DNA of 64,000 nucleotides from Trichobilharzia regenti (lineage: Eukaryota > Platyhelminthes > Trematoda > Strigeidida > Schistosomatidae), in contig OX235264.1 in assembly GCA_944472135.2 (NCBI GenBank), forward strand, positions 87,368,319 to 87,432,318. The letters run 5' to 3'. Both the position numbers and the translations under genes were made by a program. Shown piece by piece: positions 11,171-22,880 of this stretch (position 1 is the stretch's first letter; every line of letters begins with the position of its first letter). The notes beneath the pieces were generated by a model. It was not told where the DNA came from and searched no databases. It was given only the letters and a program-made list of their open reading frames with translations.

Positions 11171-11772
11171 ACTTCCAACGACTTATTATTATTATTTTCA
11201 ATGAAAAATAGTTATATTTCAGTTAACTTAAACAAAATGGACTTAGGTTAACCTACTGGAAATACAAATCATGTGATAGAGAAAAGTAAACTGATGTTCA
11301 TAGTTTAGACAGTGACTTGTCAATTCATTTAGTGAAGTCTCTTGTATCTACTTTAGGTGACTCTAAACTATGGTAGCCCAAAACGAAACTACCTAATAAA
11401 CGGGTTGATGACCTTGATGAACTTATATACAAAAATCGGTTTAACCTGACTATGAGAGCTCCTGTGAGGAACTGAGGGATTTTTGGAACATATACAAGAA
11501 TATTATCCTATGTAACCATTGCATTACTTGTATATAGACGCTTATTTCAAATTACGAACTTCTTCTGACGCATCTGATTAGTCGCTAGAAGTAGTTTCGT
11601 TTTGGGCTGCTATAATTTAGAGTTACCCTCCTTCAGTAGGAGCAGATAAATTGACAATGCCATGAGGTTAAAAGACGGATCAATTCCTATAGGTTTCGAA
11701 GGAATTAGCCAGTTTTTTATATTTACCTCCATTCCCATGGCGATTTTCAATTTGTTAATTAGTAAGATGTGA
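11171..11772. other. intron 1 sequence of the homeobox gene
   Basis: No coding potential or recognised repeat. The whole intron runs from 12040 to 10783 on the minus strand. Confidence 0.6.
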
Positions 11773-11992
11773 TATATATATATATATATTTAATCATGAG
11801 CTGACATCAGTTAGAGAACCACTGGAAAACCTGGGAGTACTGGACAGCCGTTTCGTCCTAGTTTGGGACTCCTCAGCAGTACGCACCCACCGTTCTCTAA
11901 CTGATGTCAGCTCATGATTAAATCCTCCGTGCAATCAAACAAAATCCCTACAAAAACCAATACTTGAAAATATATATATATATATATATATA
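11773..11992. repeat. fold-back SINE B1 flanked by AT microsatellites
   Basis: Arms of about 32 bp (11788-11820 and 11892-11924) are inverted copies of the family B1 tail (AATCATGAGCTGACATCAG). Between them lies the hammerhead-like part. TA-repeat tracts bound the unit at 11772-11789 and 11969-11991. It lies inside homeobox intron 1. Confidence 0.75.
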
Positions 11993-12040
11993 ATTTAATG
12001 GAGTTGTGTCAATACTTGAAAAACATTTGCAGATACTTAC

Positions 12041-12818
12041 TTTGATTCAATTGTTCACCTGCTGCATGATTGCTTGTAATACTTCGCATTTTTTCCGAGG
12101 CATTATTAATACATTTATCAAATTGACTTTTAGACTCATTTAATTTATTTGAATAATAATCCACTGGAAATGATAAGCTGTACAGTGGATGTTTATTAGC
12201 ATGAATATTGTTAAATAACTTAGCCGTATTCAACATAGTTTCCTTATTGCCGTTATTATTATTATTATTATTATTATTACTGTTATTAGTTGAAAATACA
12301 CCATCAGTAGTATTTAGTGATAATGATTTTGAAAGTGAGCTGTTTAAAGGTGATGACGATGATGATGATTTTAGTAAAGAAGTGGAAGAGACATCATGAA
12401 ATTCATTTTGTTGATGTTGTTGTGATTGAGTAGTATTCTGATAAGGAACTAGAATATTAGGCGTTAATATACTACTGCTACTCCTTGAAGTACAGTATCT
12501 GTTATTCTTCTTTTCATCATCAGCATTATCATCATCATCATCATCACCATCATCCACGTTGGATGCATTATTTTCATCAAGTGATGAAATATTTGTATTA
12601 CTGTTATTATTTAAAGGTTCAGGTTCAATATTTCCAGTAGATTTGCATTGTTGAACAATAAGATGTGATTGATCGGTCAGAGATGAATGAGATTGTTTAA
12701 TGTAATGTTGATGATGATGACGATGATGACTATTGTCATTTGAATGAATCAGCGAATGACTGAGATTATAATTATCAGTGTATTTAAACAAATTAGACTC
12801 AGAAGGAACAGTTAGCAT
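12041..12818 (-). CDS. NK-class homeobox gene, coding exon 1
   Basis: This exon encodes the first 259 residues plus one base of a predicted homeobox transcription factor. The start is the ATG at 12818-12816. The frame runs to the donor AAA|GTAAGTATC (GT at 12040-12039), leaving phase 1, which fits exactly with exon 2 at 10782. The protein here is low-complexity: a His-rich stretch near residues 28-40, an Asp run near 90-100, Ser runs and an Asn run near 180-190 encoded by an ATT/GTT repeat. Such spacers are common in flatworm transcription factors. No TN (tinman) motif is visible. Single-exon reading alone would not identify the gene; the homeobox in exon 2 does. The true 5' end could lie further upstream. 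Confidence 0.75.
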
Positions 12819-13565
12819 CTTTTTTCTTCTCTCTCTGTCTCTCTCTTAATAATTCATTGAAAATTACCAATCTGCTTGATTTGTTGAATTGTTTTTCTTT
12901 CTTCTCTTTTTTTTTCTTCACATATCACATACAACACATCTTGATTATTTTTGTTAGAAAGACTTCATAATATCCATCTGACGTATATTTTTTAAATTTG
13001 TACTTTATACTCTGTCGGTTGATATATTATAATGTTGTATATACTTCTTATTTATCAATATGGTTTACAGACCACTCAATTTGCGCACACACATACAAGT
13101 ATGCTTATCTGAACTTTAGCTAATTGCAAAGTTCAGACAAATTTATATATACACTACTCCCTGTTCTAATTCCTTCTACTAAAAAAGTTATCAAACTGTC
13201 TTTTACCTTCATCTATCATGTGAACAAATGTTTATCTGGACCAATCACATAAACAGTAGATTTTTGGTCGTTCCGCTATCATCTCCTCTTATAGTAAAAA
13301 TTAACGGAAAGGGAAAGGAGATGAACGTTAGTACATAGTACACATTAGGAAAAATTACCCCTTCTTCCTTTTAAAATAAAATCTGCTATTTGATTGGTTA
13401 ACACGATAAGGAGTAGTAAAAACGTTTACGATAATGGAAAAATAGACTTCTGTTTACAGAAAAAAAAGCTACTGTACAGGGGTAATGGGCGTTTGATGAA
13501 TATTTCATTTAGTAGTGATTTCAGTTCATAATTAAAGAAAATATCTATGTGAGGTGAATCGGAAA
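12819..13565. other. upstream region of homeobox gene, no feature recognised
   Basis: On the minus strand this would hold the 5' UTR and promoter. It contains a CT-rich simple repeat (12824-12848, plus strand) and AT-rich sequence. I cannot point to a specific promoter element. Confidence 0.4.
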
Positions 13566-13569
13566 CTTT

Positions 13570-13745
13570 TGATTTGGCACTAATACCTAGTGTGATGCGT
13601 TTAGTCCTCTGATTGGTTTAGACTGAATTCTATCAGTCTAATGCTGATGAGTACCAACTTAGCACGAAACCTAGGTTCAAGGCTTCCGCTGATTGAATCA
13701 GAAACTATCAGTGTAGATATAACACTTTGCTGAACTAGTCTACTT
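13570..13745 (+). repeat. SINE family C fragment with hammerhead-like motif
   Basis: It shares CTAGTGTGATGCGT and TCTGATTGGTTTAGACTGAA with the 26.5 kb copy. The ribozyme part is 13644-13683: CTGATGA (13644-13650), GAAA (13666-13669), ACCTAGGT (13669-13676), T677 as the cleavage position, and CAAGGC. The 5' strand of stem I is not the matching GCCTTG, so the fold is incomplete. Confidence 0.7.
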
Positions 13746-13785
13746 AAACACATCATATTGTAATCAATTTAATATTTGATTGCAT

Positions 13786-13995
13786 GGAGGATTTAATCAT
13801 GAGCTGACATCAGTTAGAGAACCACTGGAAAACCTGGGAGTACTGGACAGCTGTTTCGTCCTAGTTTGGGACTTTTCAGCAGGACGAAACAGCTGTCCAG
13901 TACTCCCAGGTTTTCCAGTGGTTCTCTAACTGATGTCAGCTCATGATTAAATCCTTCATGAAATCAAACAAAATCCCTACGAAACCAATATTTGA
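13786..13995. repeat. palindromic SINE B1 (perfect fold-back)
   Basis: Arms 13786-13862 and 13881-13958 are inverted copies of about 77 bp that look essentially perfect. They cover the B1 tail and the 3' half of the hammerhead, with an 18-nt loop. The region after 13958 continues the outer SINE flank (AAATCCCTACGAAACCAATA). Confidence 0.85.
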
Positions 13996-14157
13996 AATTT
14001 AATATTTGTCATTAGTGATGTCTTATTGAATGGTGCTTCAGCATACAAAGGAAACATAAAGCTTCTGGTAGTTGGTCCCTAAGTACACCATCTCCTAATT
14101 ATTATTGAGAACAATTAAAAACTGAACTGAACAAAATTTATCTATATTAATCTTGTA

Positions 14158-14400
14158 ATGGTGCGTCGGTGGTATAGCGGTTAGGACGCTCGCCGACCAT
14201 GCATATGGTCCGGGGTTCGACCCTCAGCCGACGCACTCCTTTACCTCACTGAGCCAGAAATAATGCTGGTAAAGTGGAAAGGTTGGACATGAGGCTAGCA
14301 ACCCCATCCTGTAAAAATTAAACACTGCTACAGAAACTTCAAGCCACTGGCTTGGAGCCCTATGTTCCACTGGGAACGTGAAGGAAAAATTATTATTATT
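14158..14400 (+). repeat. SINE family D, best preserved copy
   Basis: The tRNA-like head 14160-14234 has a 9-bp acceptor stem (GTGCGTCGG with CCGACGCAC) and a T arm with GGGTTCGACCC. The body follows, and the tail GAGCCCTATGTTCCACTGGG runs into ATT repeats. The tail matches the RTE 3' end, which would let RTE proteins mobilise it. Confidence 0.85.
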
Positions 14401-15004
14401 AATCTTGTAATGTCTAGATTCTGTTATTTTACAAAACTTAAACTGACCAAATGGATTTGTGTAAACTAGGAGTTTGCATGCAATGTAATCAATATTTTCT
14501 ATTTCATATCAGAATAGATAAACCCAAAAGTGGATTCGAATTGGTTTTGATACTAAGTCGGCATTAAACTTGGAGTGTCTGAAAACGAAATGCCGCATAC
14601 ATGTGTGATTTTAACTTAAGACCTCTTTTTAGCGTCTTTATTTCCTTTGATCCACGCAATAGCAGTGAAATCAAACAGTAAGCATTTACTCATCCGGAGG
14701 CAAATATTACTGAATACTCTTTAAAGGTCTATCAGTGCATTTGAAGTTCTATTACTTTAATGTTCACACTGCATACTAATCCATCAAATTGTAGTAGTAG
14801 TTGGGACTACATTTTTTTTATTGAGTATCAAGCAAACAAAATGAACTCATTTCACTGCACTTTTGATAACCATGGTGAAGAATGGCAATGACTCAACAAA
14901 GTGATCTCCGACAGGTTTTTGAAGTATTGGTCTATTTATAAGTCATATTTAATGTGACAGTTTATGCTACTATTTAGTTTGACAATTCTAAGTATGTGAA
15001 GTGG
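14401..15004. other. no gene recognised
   Basis: AT-rich; nothing recognised. Confidence 0.5.
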
Positions 15005-15300
15005 AAATCAATTAGTGGATAGTGACTAGGAGTGGAATGCGGGATGCGCACTTCGTCCTGTTTAGGGCTCGTCGTCTGTATTTATCTGCATTCTTCAGTG
15101 AGTGATGGTGTTCCCACCAGGGCTCAAACAGGACGAAATGCGCATTTTGGATTCCACTTCTAGTCACCATTCACCAATAGACTTCAAGTTATATGATCGG
15201 ACATTGTCGAAGCATCTGCACAAGGAGCTAACATGTCAACTTAAGACCAAGCACTTTGGTCCAATTAACTGACGGGAAAGTCTGAAACTGAATTGAATAG
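15005..15300. repeat. rearranged Sm-alpha SINE (family A), fold-back
   Basis: A minus-strand decayed hammerhead (about 15033-15098) is followed by the 3' half of a plus-strand hammerhead (15130-15160, GGACGAAATGCGCATTTTGG) and the family A flank in plus orientation (15175-15300). Confidence 0.7.
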
Positions 15301-15862
15301 TATATGAAGTAGGGCTAGAAATCACAGCGCATTACACATACATGCAGTCAAATGAGTGAAAAATCTACCTAGAATCTAATTACGAATGATTACTGGAAGT
15401 AATCGTCACCTACTTGTACATATCATCAGTATATTTTGATAATAAGTGTTAGTTCTGCATAGCTTGATTATCTAATCCTAAGTGAATGTTAACTCTGTCG
15501 ACTAGATATACTTTTTATTTTATTTTCATTCGTCTACATTACGAGTGGAAACTATGTCTTCCAGTTTGGAAGTTTCAATAGCGGATGTTTTTTTTTCAGG
15601 ATGGGATGGCCAGCTTTACATTGAATCTTCCTTTTTTCTCCAGCCTACTACTGACTTGTAAACTATGCAGGGTTTAGGATTGAATAGACTGTATATCAAA
15701 CACGGGCTTCTCACTTCGGTGATGGTATAATTAAGGTAAGTTGGCAGGTAACATTCGTTGACATAATCAAAACGAAAAAGGCTGATTTTGTAAAGTTCAA
15801 TCATTCCAATACTCGAGGTAGTTCACATACTCGTGTACACGAAATATCTTCAAATACTTTTT
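15301..15862. other. no gene recognised
   Basis: No gene. 15540-15720 may be a very old family D SINE, but the match is too weak to call. Confidence 0.4.
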
Positions 15863-16253
15863 GAACCTTCATTAACAGCTGTCTCCGCTCAATACTCAAG
15901 ATCAGATGGCCAGAAAAGATCAGCAACAGGGATCTCTGGGAGCGAACCAATCAGGAACCGATTGTGAAACAAATAGGCAGAAAGAAATGGAGATGGATTG
16001 GCCATACGCTGAGGAAACCGTCAAGTGACATCACTAGACAAGCCATCGCTCGAGTGGAACCCGAAAGGGAGGCGGCGAGTTGGTCGTCCAAGGGTGACTT
16101 GGAGGAGGTCATGCGAGGAGGAGATGAAAGCATGTGGACAGACCTGGAGCAGGGTGAAAAAGTTGTCAGAAAACCGAAGTCAATGGAGGTGCGCAGCTGA
16201 AGCCCTATGTTCCTCTAGGAACTAAAGGATACAATAATAATAATAATAATATA
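15863..16253 (+). mobile_element. RTE-clade LINE, short 3' fragment
   Basis: Plus-strand copy of the last 370 bp of the RTE, ending in AAT repeats (16231-16250). It encodes the C-terminal [20 protein letters not shown] part. Two overlapping frames show a small insertion near 16045 relative to the 9.2 kb copy. 5'-truncated. Confidence 0.9.
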
Positions 16254-16334
16254 ACTTTTTGAATACATAGGAAAAAACAAATAAAAGATTTTCAAGAGTT
16301 GGTTTGTAAGGATTAGATATGGTTTTACGAGTTT

Positions 16335-16605
16335 GCCCACGGATTGATATCAGTTAGAGAAACATTGAAAACCAGCATGGAGTACTGGACAGCTGTTTCA
16401 TCCTAGTTTGAGAATCATCAACAGTACGCACCCACTGGCTGAGTGGTATACGAGCTTGCTTTTTAAACGGAAGGTCCTGGCTTCGAACCATGGTGGTGGG
16501 TGAGTACTGCCAATGATTCCCGAACTAGGATGAAACAGCAGCTGTCCAGTACTCCATTGTGGTTTTCAATGTTTCTCTAACTGATATCAATCCGTGATCA
16601 AGCTC
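16335..16605. repeat. fold-back SINE family B2
   Basis: Inverted arms (about 16347-16425 and 16495-16592) share GATATCAGTTAGAGAAACAT, GGAGTACTGGACAGCTGTTT and CATCCTAGTTTGAGAATCAT-like sequence. The tRNA-like head lies between them (CTGGCTTCGAACCATGG, 16466-16482). Confidence 0.75.
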
Positions 16606-17955
16606 GTAAAAATAAAAGATTATTCAAACAACCCATTACTTCCAAATTTATAATCACATGAAATAATAAGGCCATGCCCAACTAGTCAACCTACAAAATG
16701 ATTCATTCGGAATTTTCAGAAGGAACTTTAAACACTTTAAGCATGACTTAAATTGGCACCAGTTACTGCAATAGGACATCTAATCGAACATAGTGTGGAA
16801 CAAAAGGATAGTATCCATGACTCACATCACTGTAATCTTATTTTGTTCTCTTGGAGAGTGAAAACTTACCAAGTTCGTTCAAATAATTTGAATAACTCAA
16901 TTGAAAAGACTTATGTATTGCAGTTTGAATAAAAAGTTGGAATTCTGTATACTAATTTAATGACATACAGTGCAACTGTTTCTACATCTGAAAGGTCCTT
17001 CAGCCATCTAAGTTTCATATCTTCAGATTTCCCAAAATTAATAGCATAAGTTAGTGAAAAATATCACTGAACTATGCAAAGATTATATCCGTGTAAGAAG
17101 CAACGACTAATCTTTAGAATGCCTCTATTATCCTGAGGAATGGTAATAATGGCTTCATTTATGAACCAGTATAGCGTCAAATTATTCTCTTGAAATCCCT
17201 GTAGTGTTTACATGGATAACACTCAGGTACACCACTGTCTTCAGTACATTTTCACAGTACTGATCATGCAGTAATAGAACACTATTTATCATCGATAATG
17301 TTATGTTGCTGCTGCTGAGTGGTTAAGAGTAGTTTTCCCCGTCGCCAAATTGTTATGTACTCGTCGCTAAATTATTGTTATGGACTGGTCGAGAATTTAA
17401 TAGTCCTGACGCAAGAAAGACGGAAATCAGAAGACCACTAGGTTTGCGATGATACTTCTATTTTCCAAACACAAGGAGAATGCAAAAGTGGTATCCCACC
17501 AAAGTGGTAAGTAAGTAAGTCACACAAATTGTGTGAGCGAAATATATATGAATGTCCAGACAAGTGTGTGAATAAATCAATGGACAGTCTTAACATGAAT
17601 GGCTAATTATAATGAAGTATCGATCCATATATACATAGCAAAATATAGCAGACATGTCAACAATCACACATATAATATGGATATCTGTCACCAAGCAACG
17701 GAGTGTCAACAAACACTCATATTATATATAATATAAGGGGAATATACATTGTTAAAGGAGACAGGTTCATACAAGTGAAATGGTCACAGACTAAGAGAGC
17801 AAACAGAAAGAGAGACCAACATACACACACACATAAATATATATATGTGGATACATGTCAGATAAGTAGTTAACTTGTTTGGTTTCTAAATTTCCTCATT
17901 CGTTCACTCAATGTTAGAATCCTTGCCACTCACGTGATCCAGGTTCGACTCCCTA
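16606..17955. other. no gene recognised
   Basis: AT-rich sequence with CA/TA microsatellite pieces near 17822-17850. Part of 17340-17880 has a moderately GC-richer, LTR-like look, but I can assign nothing. Confidence 0.4.
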
Positions 17956-18125
17956 TCAACTCATCCCTAGACCTCATTCATTTTAATGACCATCGGTAAG
18001 CCCAGAAAAGACAGAAGATTGAGCATGAATGTAGTAACCCCACGGAGTTTAAAAAATTACCGCTGCCACTGAAAATTAAAAAGTTGAACACCTTTATTCT
18101 TTCCGGAAAGCAAAAAATGAAGAAA
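17956..18125 (+). repeat. probable diverged SINE family D
   Basis: A B-box-like AGGTTCGACTCCC (17940-17952) is followed by a body resembling family D (GCATGAATGTAGTAACCCCA, CACTGAAAATTAAA). Old and weak. Confidence 0.4.
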
Positions 18126-19200
18126 TAGCCAGTTACTTCATGTGTATATCCAGTAATATAACAGACTGAATTCTTCCAAAGCCACGAATATCATTGAGAA
18201 ATCGTTTCTGCTACTTATAAAATTCCATGAAATATCTTCAAGAAAAGTCAACCAATAAATAAACACCACAAATACAAACAATAAATTAAAATGGCAGAAA
18301 AGGAGATTAAAACGAAAGTAATTTTTCCTGCCTTCTGAAAATCTAAAAACAAAACAAAAACTGCATTTTTAATAATCGTAGATAATATTAGTAGGGGAAA
18401 TAATAATGCATACATAACACACTAACTACTTCACCAATCTTAGTAACTAGATTTCTTAAATTTACTTTAAATGTGAGAAAAGAAAAATCATGCACAAATA
18501 AATGAATAAATAAATAAATGAATATTGAACACACTGAACGCATAAAAATTTAAAACATACAAAAAGAAGAGAAATATTTCATTTTATGGGAGATTGATGC
18601 GTGCAGATTACTAGTGTGTGTTTGTTTTTTTCTTGAAAATTTTTATAAGTGGCTATAAAAAAGAAGTTACTTCAAATTTCTACGTTTATTTTACATTTAT
18701 TTCTTTTACTGATGAAGTGATGATGATGATGATCTTTTATGAAGACTGTTGGGCATTTATGTATGTGTGTGTAAGTGGGTAATTTAATTGTCTGCGTTAC
18801 AATCCCTCCATCTATTTGATATTGAACATAGACACTAAACTAAATTCATACAGATGTTTATGAATTAACGAAATTTCTAAAGTTCAGTTCGTAGTTTTGT
18901 TTTTGTATTAGAGAAAATGAACTCTAAAAAAGGTGTTAAATTAAAGAGAATTTTATTAACGGTAATACATTTGCTAAATTATAATGTACCTGCATATACA
19001 TTTATTTCATTTTTGAATATCTCTAAAATTATTAGTACTGTGACTATTGTATTGTGCATTATAGTGAAATATAAAGGTTTTGAATTATAATTCACTCGCA
19101 CTATTTGTTATTATGCAAAACAGTTTTTAAAAGATGGTGAGTTTTTCACTGCCCTGGAGACTTACTCAAAAATCAAAACTAATCCTTACAAATTAACTCT
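18126..19200. other. no gene recognised
   Basis: AT-rich with A-rich runs and a short GAT microsatellite near 18719-18731. No gene recognised. Confidence 0.5.
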
Positions 19201-19560
19201 TGAAAATTAATCTGATGCTAGCTATCGATTTGCTACAGGAAAGAGTTTCCCAGGAGTTCTAGTCAGAATTCGTGACCAGTGAGGTCCATCTAGTCAAGTG
19301 TGAGAATGGACTTCTTGCCGATAACATTGGTTGGTGGTCGCGCAAAATTCATGGATTGGTAGAAGTTAGAATTCACGGGTCATTGAATCGGGTCCCAGTG
19401 ACTGAATGGTATACGAGCCTGCCTCGTAACCGGAGGCTCCTGGGTTCGAACCATGGTGGTGAGTGCGTACTACTGATGATTCCCTAACTAGGATAAAACA
19501 GCCAACCAGTACCTCCTGGTTTCCAGAGGTTCTCTAAATTATATATATATATCCGTGACC
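19201..19560 (+). repeat. SINE family B2
   Basis: The upstream linker (TTAATCTGATGCTAGC), tRNA-like head (GGTCCCAGTGACTGAATGG, B box GGGTTCGAACC at 19442) and decayed hammerhead tail are in the same order as the 52.4 kb unit. Confidence 0.75.
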
Positions 19561-21204
19561 AAACTAAAAGTTTAGTGGTTTATGAGTTGTAAGTAATGTT
19601 AGATGCAGGCTACGAACAGAATTAGAAATTTATCATTTAAATCTTGGTCTATCTTTGTTTATGCTACATATTAGACTTTAACCACGAAATCTTCGGTCAA
19701 GACTTAAAAAAACAGCCTTTTTAGTGACAGTATCCAGCTTCTGTTGAACTTTCAACAAAGATGCCTTAGGTAACTGATATTTGTAGATCTATTTTATCCT
19801 CTGAAATTCTAACATTCATTCTTCATTCAATCTTTGCATATTTCATCTTTCTATATACATAAAGGATTTTCATTTTCTTTTCAATAAATAGCCCAATTAA
19901 CTTTATCTGAGTATATATACTTTACAGTTTATCTGTTTGGACTGTGGCATATAGTTCTACTTAAGGCATTAAATAACAACGGCGTTCAAACTAGATGTCT
20001 CTGGATTGTACGCCTGATATTCTGCAAGGCATGTTTTGTCTTTATAATAGCTTCTTAGAATAATCATCATTATGCTCACAGGCAAATGTGTGTGTGTGGG
20101 GGGGGGTTGAATCCATTCCAAAAACTGAAAGATTGCTAAATGCTGGTAGATATATAGACATAAAGCATTCAGTTGCCTAATGACACGAATCATATAATAA
20201 CAAAGATAAGTAAATAGGCGACTGGACAAGGCGGCTTTTACATTTGTCTTTTGAAATACTAAAATTTCTGATTACTTTCTGTTGATGTCAGTTATCTGCC
20301 TTCATTATTCAAATCCTATGTTTCTAAAGGGTGTATTGTTTAAGGCGACAAGTGAAGGTTGGTTATGAATTCTGTTGAAATACATATACGTGTTTGTTAA
20401 AAATTTATATTACGCTTTATTGAAATAGTAATTGCGTGGTACATACCACCCTCCTACCAATCTACAGTGCAATTTCTTAAAGGGAATCGTTAGTCTTAGC
20501 GACTACATGTGATACTGGATTTTTTGAAATGAAGTTTTTCGTAAATGGGAAGTGAAAAACATATGCACTGTGGTGTCTAACATGTTAAAATACTGGTTTA
20601 AAATTCATAAGTCTATAGGGGATCAAAGAAATCCTTGAGTCTGATGAAACTTAGAATGACTCGTTCTTCTTATTCAATGTGTTTATTTCTACTGCTGGCA
20701 ATAAAAGAAAGTTGTTCTGGATAGTTCGTATTTTTAGAAACAAATGAGTAGCTTTTGCTTATGCTGTGATTGTGTTTCCTTGTAATTTCTTATTATTCTA
20801 TTCACCTGTATAAACCACTGACGGGTCATAAATTTAATATTCACCCGTTATTAGCTAGGTTGGTGTTGACGGCAGACTGACCACCGGTTTTGAGTTAGTT
20901 AGTCCTAGGTGTCAGTTAGTTATTTGGCCAAGACGTAGCTGGAGAAGGATGGGTATCTGCATAACAATCATGAATGTTATTTCCAATTGTAACTGATAAG
21001 TCAATAAGCTCAGAAAGCCTAAGACGATGTAAGTAACTGGACACATGGGGATGATGAGTCCAACTTTTGATGGGAACACGTGGCCTCTCAATGCGCACTT
21101 TAGACTCTTTTTAAATTCTAACTAATGATGCTGACTAGATAGGTATTCACAGTAAATGTTTGCTACACCATTTTGGATTTTGTCATTCATTCGTACTTTT
21201 TTTA
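19561..21204. other. no gene recognised
   Basis: AT-rich; short GT/G tract near 20088-20107. No gene or named repeat recognised. Confidence 0.5.
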
Positions 21205-21440
21205 TTCCTTCAGATTCCCACTGGAATGTGGGGCTTCAAGCTAGAGAATTGAAGTTTCGGCAGTAGTGGCGTTAATTTTTACGGGGTGGGGTTACTAGCT
21301 CCATGCCCAACCTTCCCTCTTTACCAGTCTTATTACTGGCTCAGGGAGATAGAGGAGTGAGTCGGTGGCTGGGGGGCGAACCCCAGACCACCTGCGTGGT
21401 TGGCGTGCATTCTACCAGCATGTCACTGACGCGTCGTTTA
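21205..21440 (-). repeat. SINE family D, minus-strand copy
   Basis: On the minus strand: tRNA-like head (21440-21365, B box GGGGTTCGCCCCC), body and tail (CCCACATTCCAGTGGGAATC, 21235-21212). It sits directly before the RTE 3' end at 21458 in the same orientation. Confidence 0.75.
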
Positions 21441-21457
21441 TTCGTATGGAATTCATT

Positions 21458-22880
21458 ATATTATTATTGTTCCCTTGGGTTCCCAGTGGAACATAGGGCT
21501 TCAACTGCATGTCTCCACTTGCTTCTGTCTTCTGCTGTACTTTTCACCTGCTTCCATGTTAGTCCATACTCTTTCAACTCCTCTTCACACGATCTCCTCC
21601 ATGTCACCCTTGCACTGACGTCCCACACGCCTCTTCCCTTTCGGGTTCCACCCGAGCAATGGCCTGACGCCCGATGTCATCAACCGGCCTCCTCAGTCAC
21701 GAGTGTCCAATCCATCTCCAATTTCTCCTGCATATTTCTTGGTTGGCGATTGGTTCTTGCTTTGTTTGTTCCCATAATTCCTTGTTGGTGATTCTGTCCG
21801 GCCATCTGATTTTCAGTATAGAGCAAAGACAGTTAGTTGTTGATAAAGGTCTGCAATAGCCTGTTGGAAATATTCTTTGTGACCCGCCCGCCCGCCCGCC
21901 AAGTTTCTCATCCGTATAGAAGAACTGACTGACTTGACGTCTGTATTGAAAATCCGACCGACGGAATTTTGTTGTTGATGCCGGCTGGCTGAGTGACGAA
22001 GATTTCCAGATTGGTTTCAGTTGGTTGATGAATGTCTTTCTCCCCGATGTGTTCCCGATTCTCGCTCGATTTGACACCCTCGTCCATTCCGACTGCGTGT
22101 AGTTGAGACAATGCTCCCTAGATGATAAGTGAGTGAATGAAGTAACCTCTTTCAAATCCCTCCCATTGATGGTGATTGACGCTGGTGGGATGTTGCTACT
22201 GTTGTTGTTGTTGTTGATGTTGTTATTGGTTGGTTATTTTCATCACCTCCGTCTTGTCTATGTTTACCTGAAGTCCTGTCGTCGCCGGCTGCTTCTTCAA
22301 CCAGTTTGTCGGTTTTCGCTTGTAAGTCTTCGATTGTGTTACAGTGACATCAGACATAAATCATCCACGCGCGAAATCCAGGTCTCCTAGATTCTTCACG
22401 TCTGTCTGTCCAGGATATCCCTCCCTGTCTTCTCGTTTCCCACTCGCCGTCTGACGCATAATCCAATCAGTCCACCACAATTAGGAATATCATTGGTGAT
22501 AATAAGCCAGCACCCTTGTCTGACTCCTGTGTTTACACCAAACGCCTTTCTGAGTTTTCCTTTGTGGATCACTTGACATGTTCCGTTGTCGTACAGCTGT
22601 TGAATAAGGTTGATGAATATTTGGGGCACTGTACGGCGTAGTACTCGAGTAGTTTCCAAATTACTTCGCGGTCAACGCTGTCTGTCGAAGGCCTTCTCAA
22701 AGTCTATAAAGTTGAGGTAGAGGTTTGATTGATGGCCATTCCATGCTTTGTTCTGTGATGATGATGCGTAGAGTTGCAATTTGGTCAGAACATGATTTGC
22801 CTGACTTTTCTGAATCCAGCTTGTTCTGGTCGGAGTTCTGTCTCCAGTGCGTCCTTAATTGTCTCCAGGATGATGCGACT
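21458..22880 (-). mobile_element. RTE-clade LINE, degenerate 5'-truncated copy
   Basis: Colinear with the 9.2 kb RTE but from a different subfamily. Its 3' end reads GTTCCACTGGGAACCCAAGG (minus strand). The frame is broken many times, often by extra 4-bp units (for example the CCCG run at 21885-21900, and CTGTCTGTCGAAGG near 22680). Similarity to the 29 kb copy stops at about 22880. It cannot encode a working protein. Confidence 0.85.

Noticed and set aside
12208..12399. plus-strand leucine-rich open frame
   Set aside because: It is the antisense of the Asn and Asp/Ser runs in homeobox exon 1.
14160..14234. tRNA gene
   Set aside because: The cloverleaf-like fold and B box are present, but the same head occurs at several loci, always followed by the same SINE body, so it is a SINE promoter rather than a tRNA gene.
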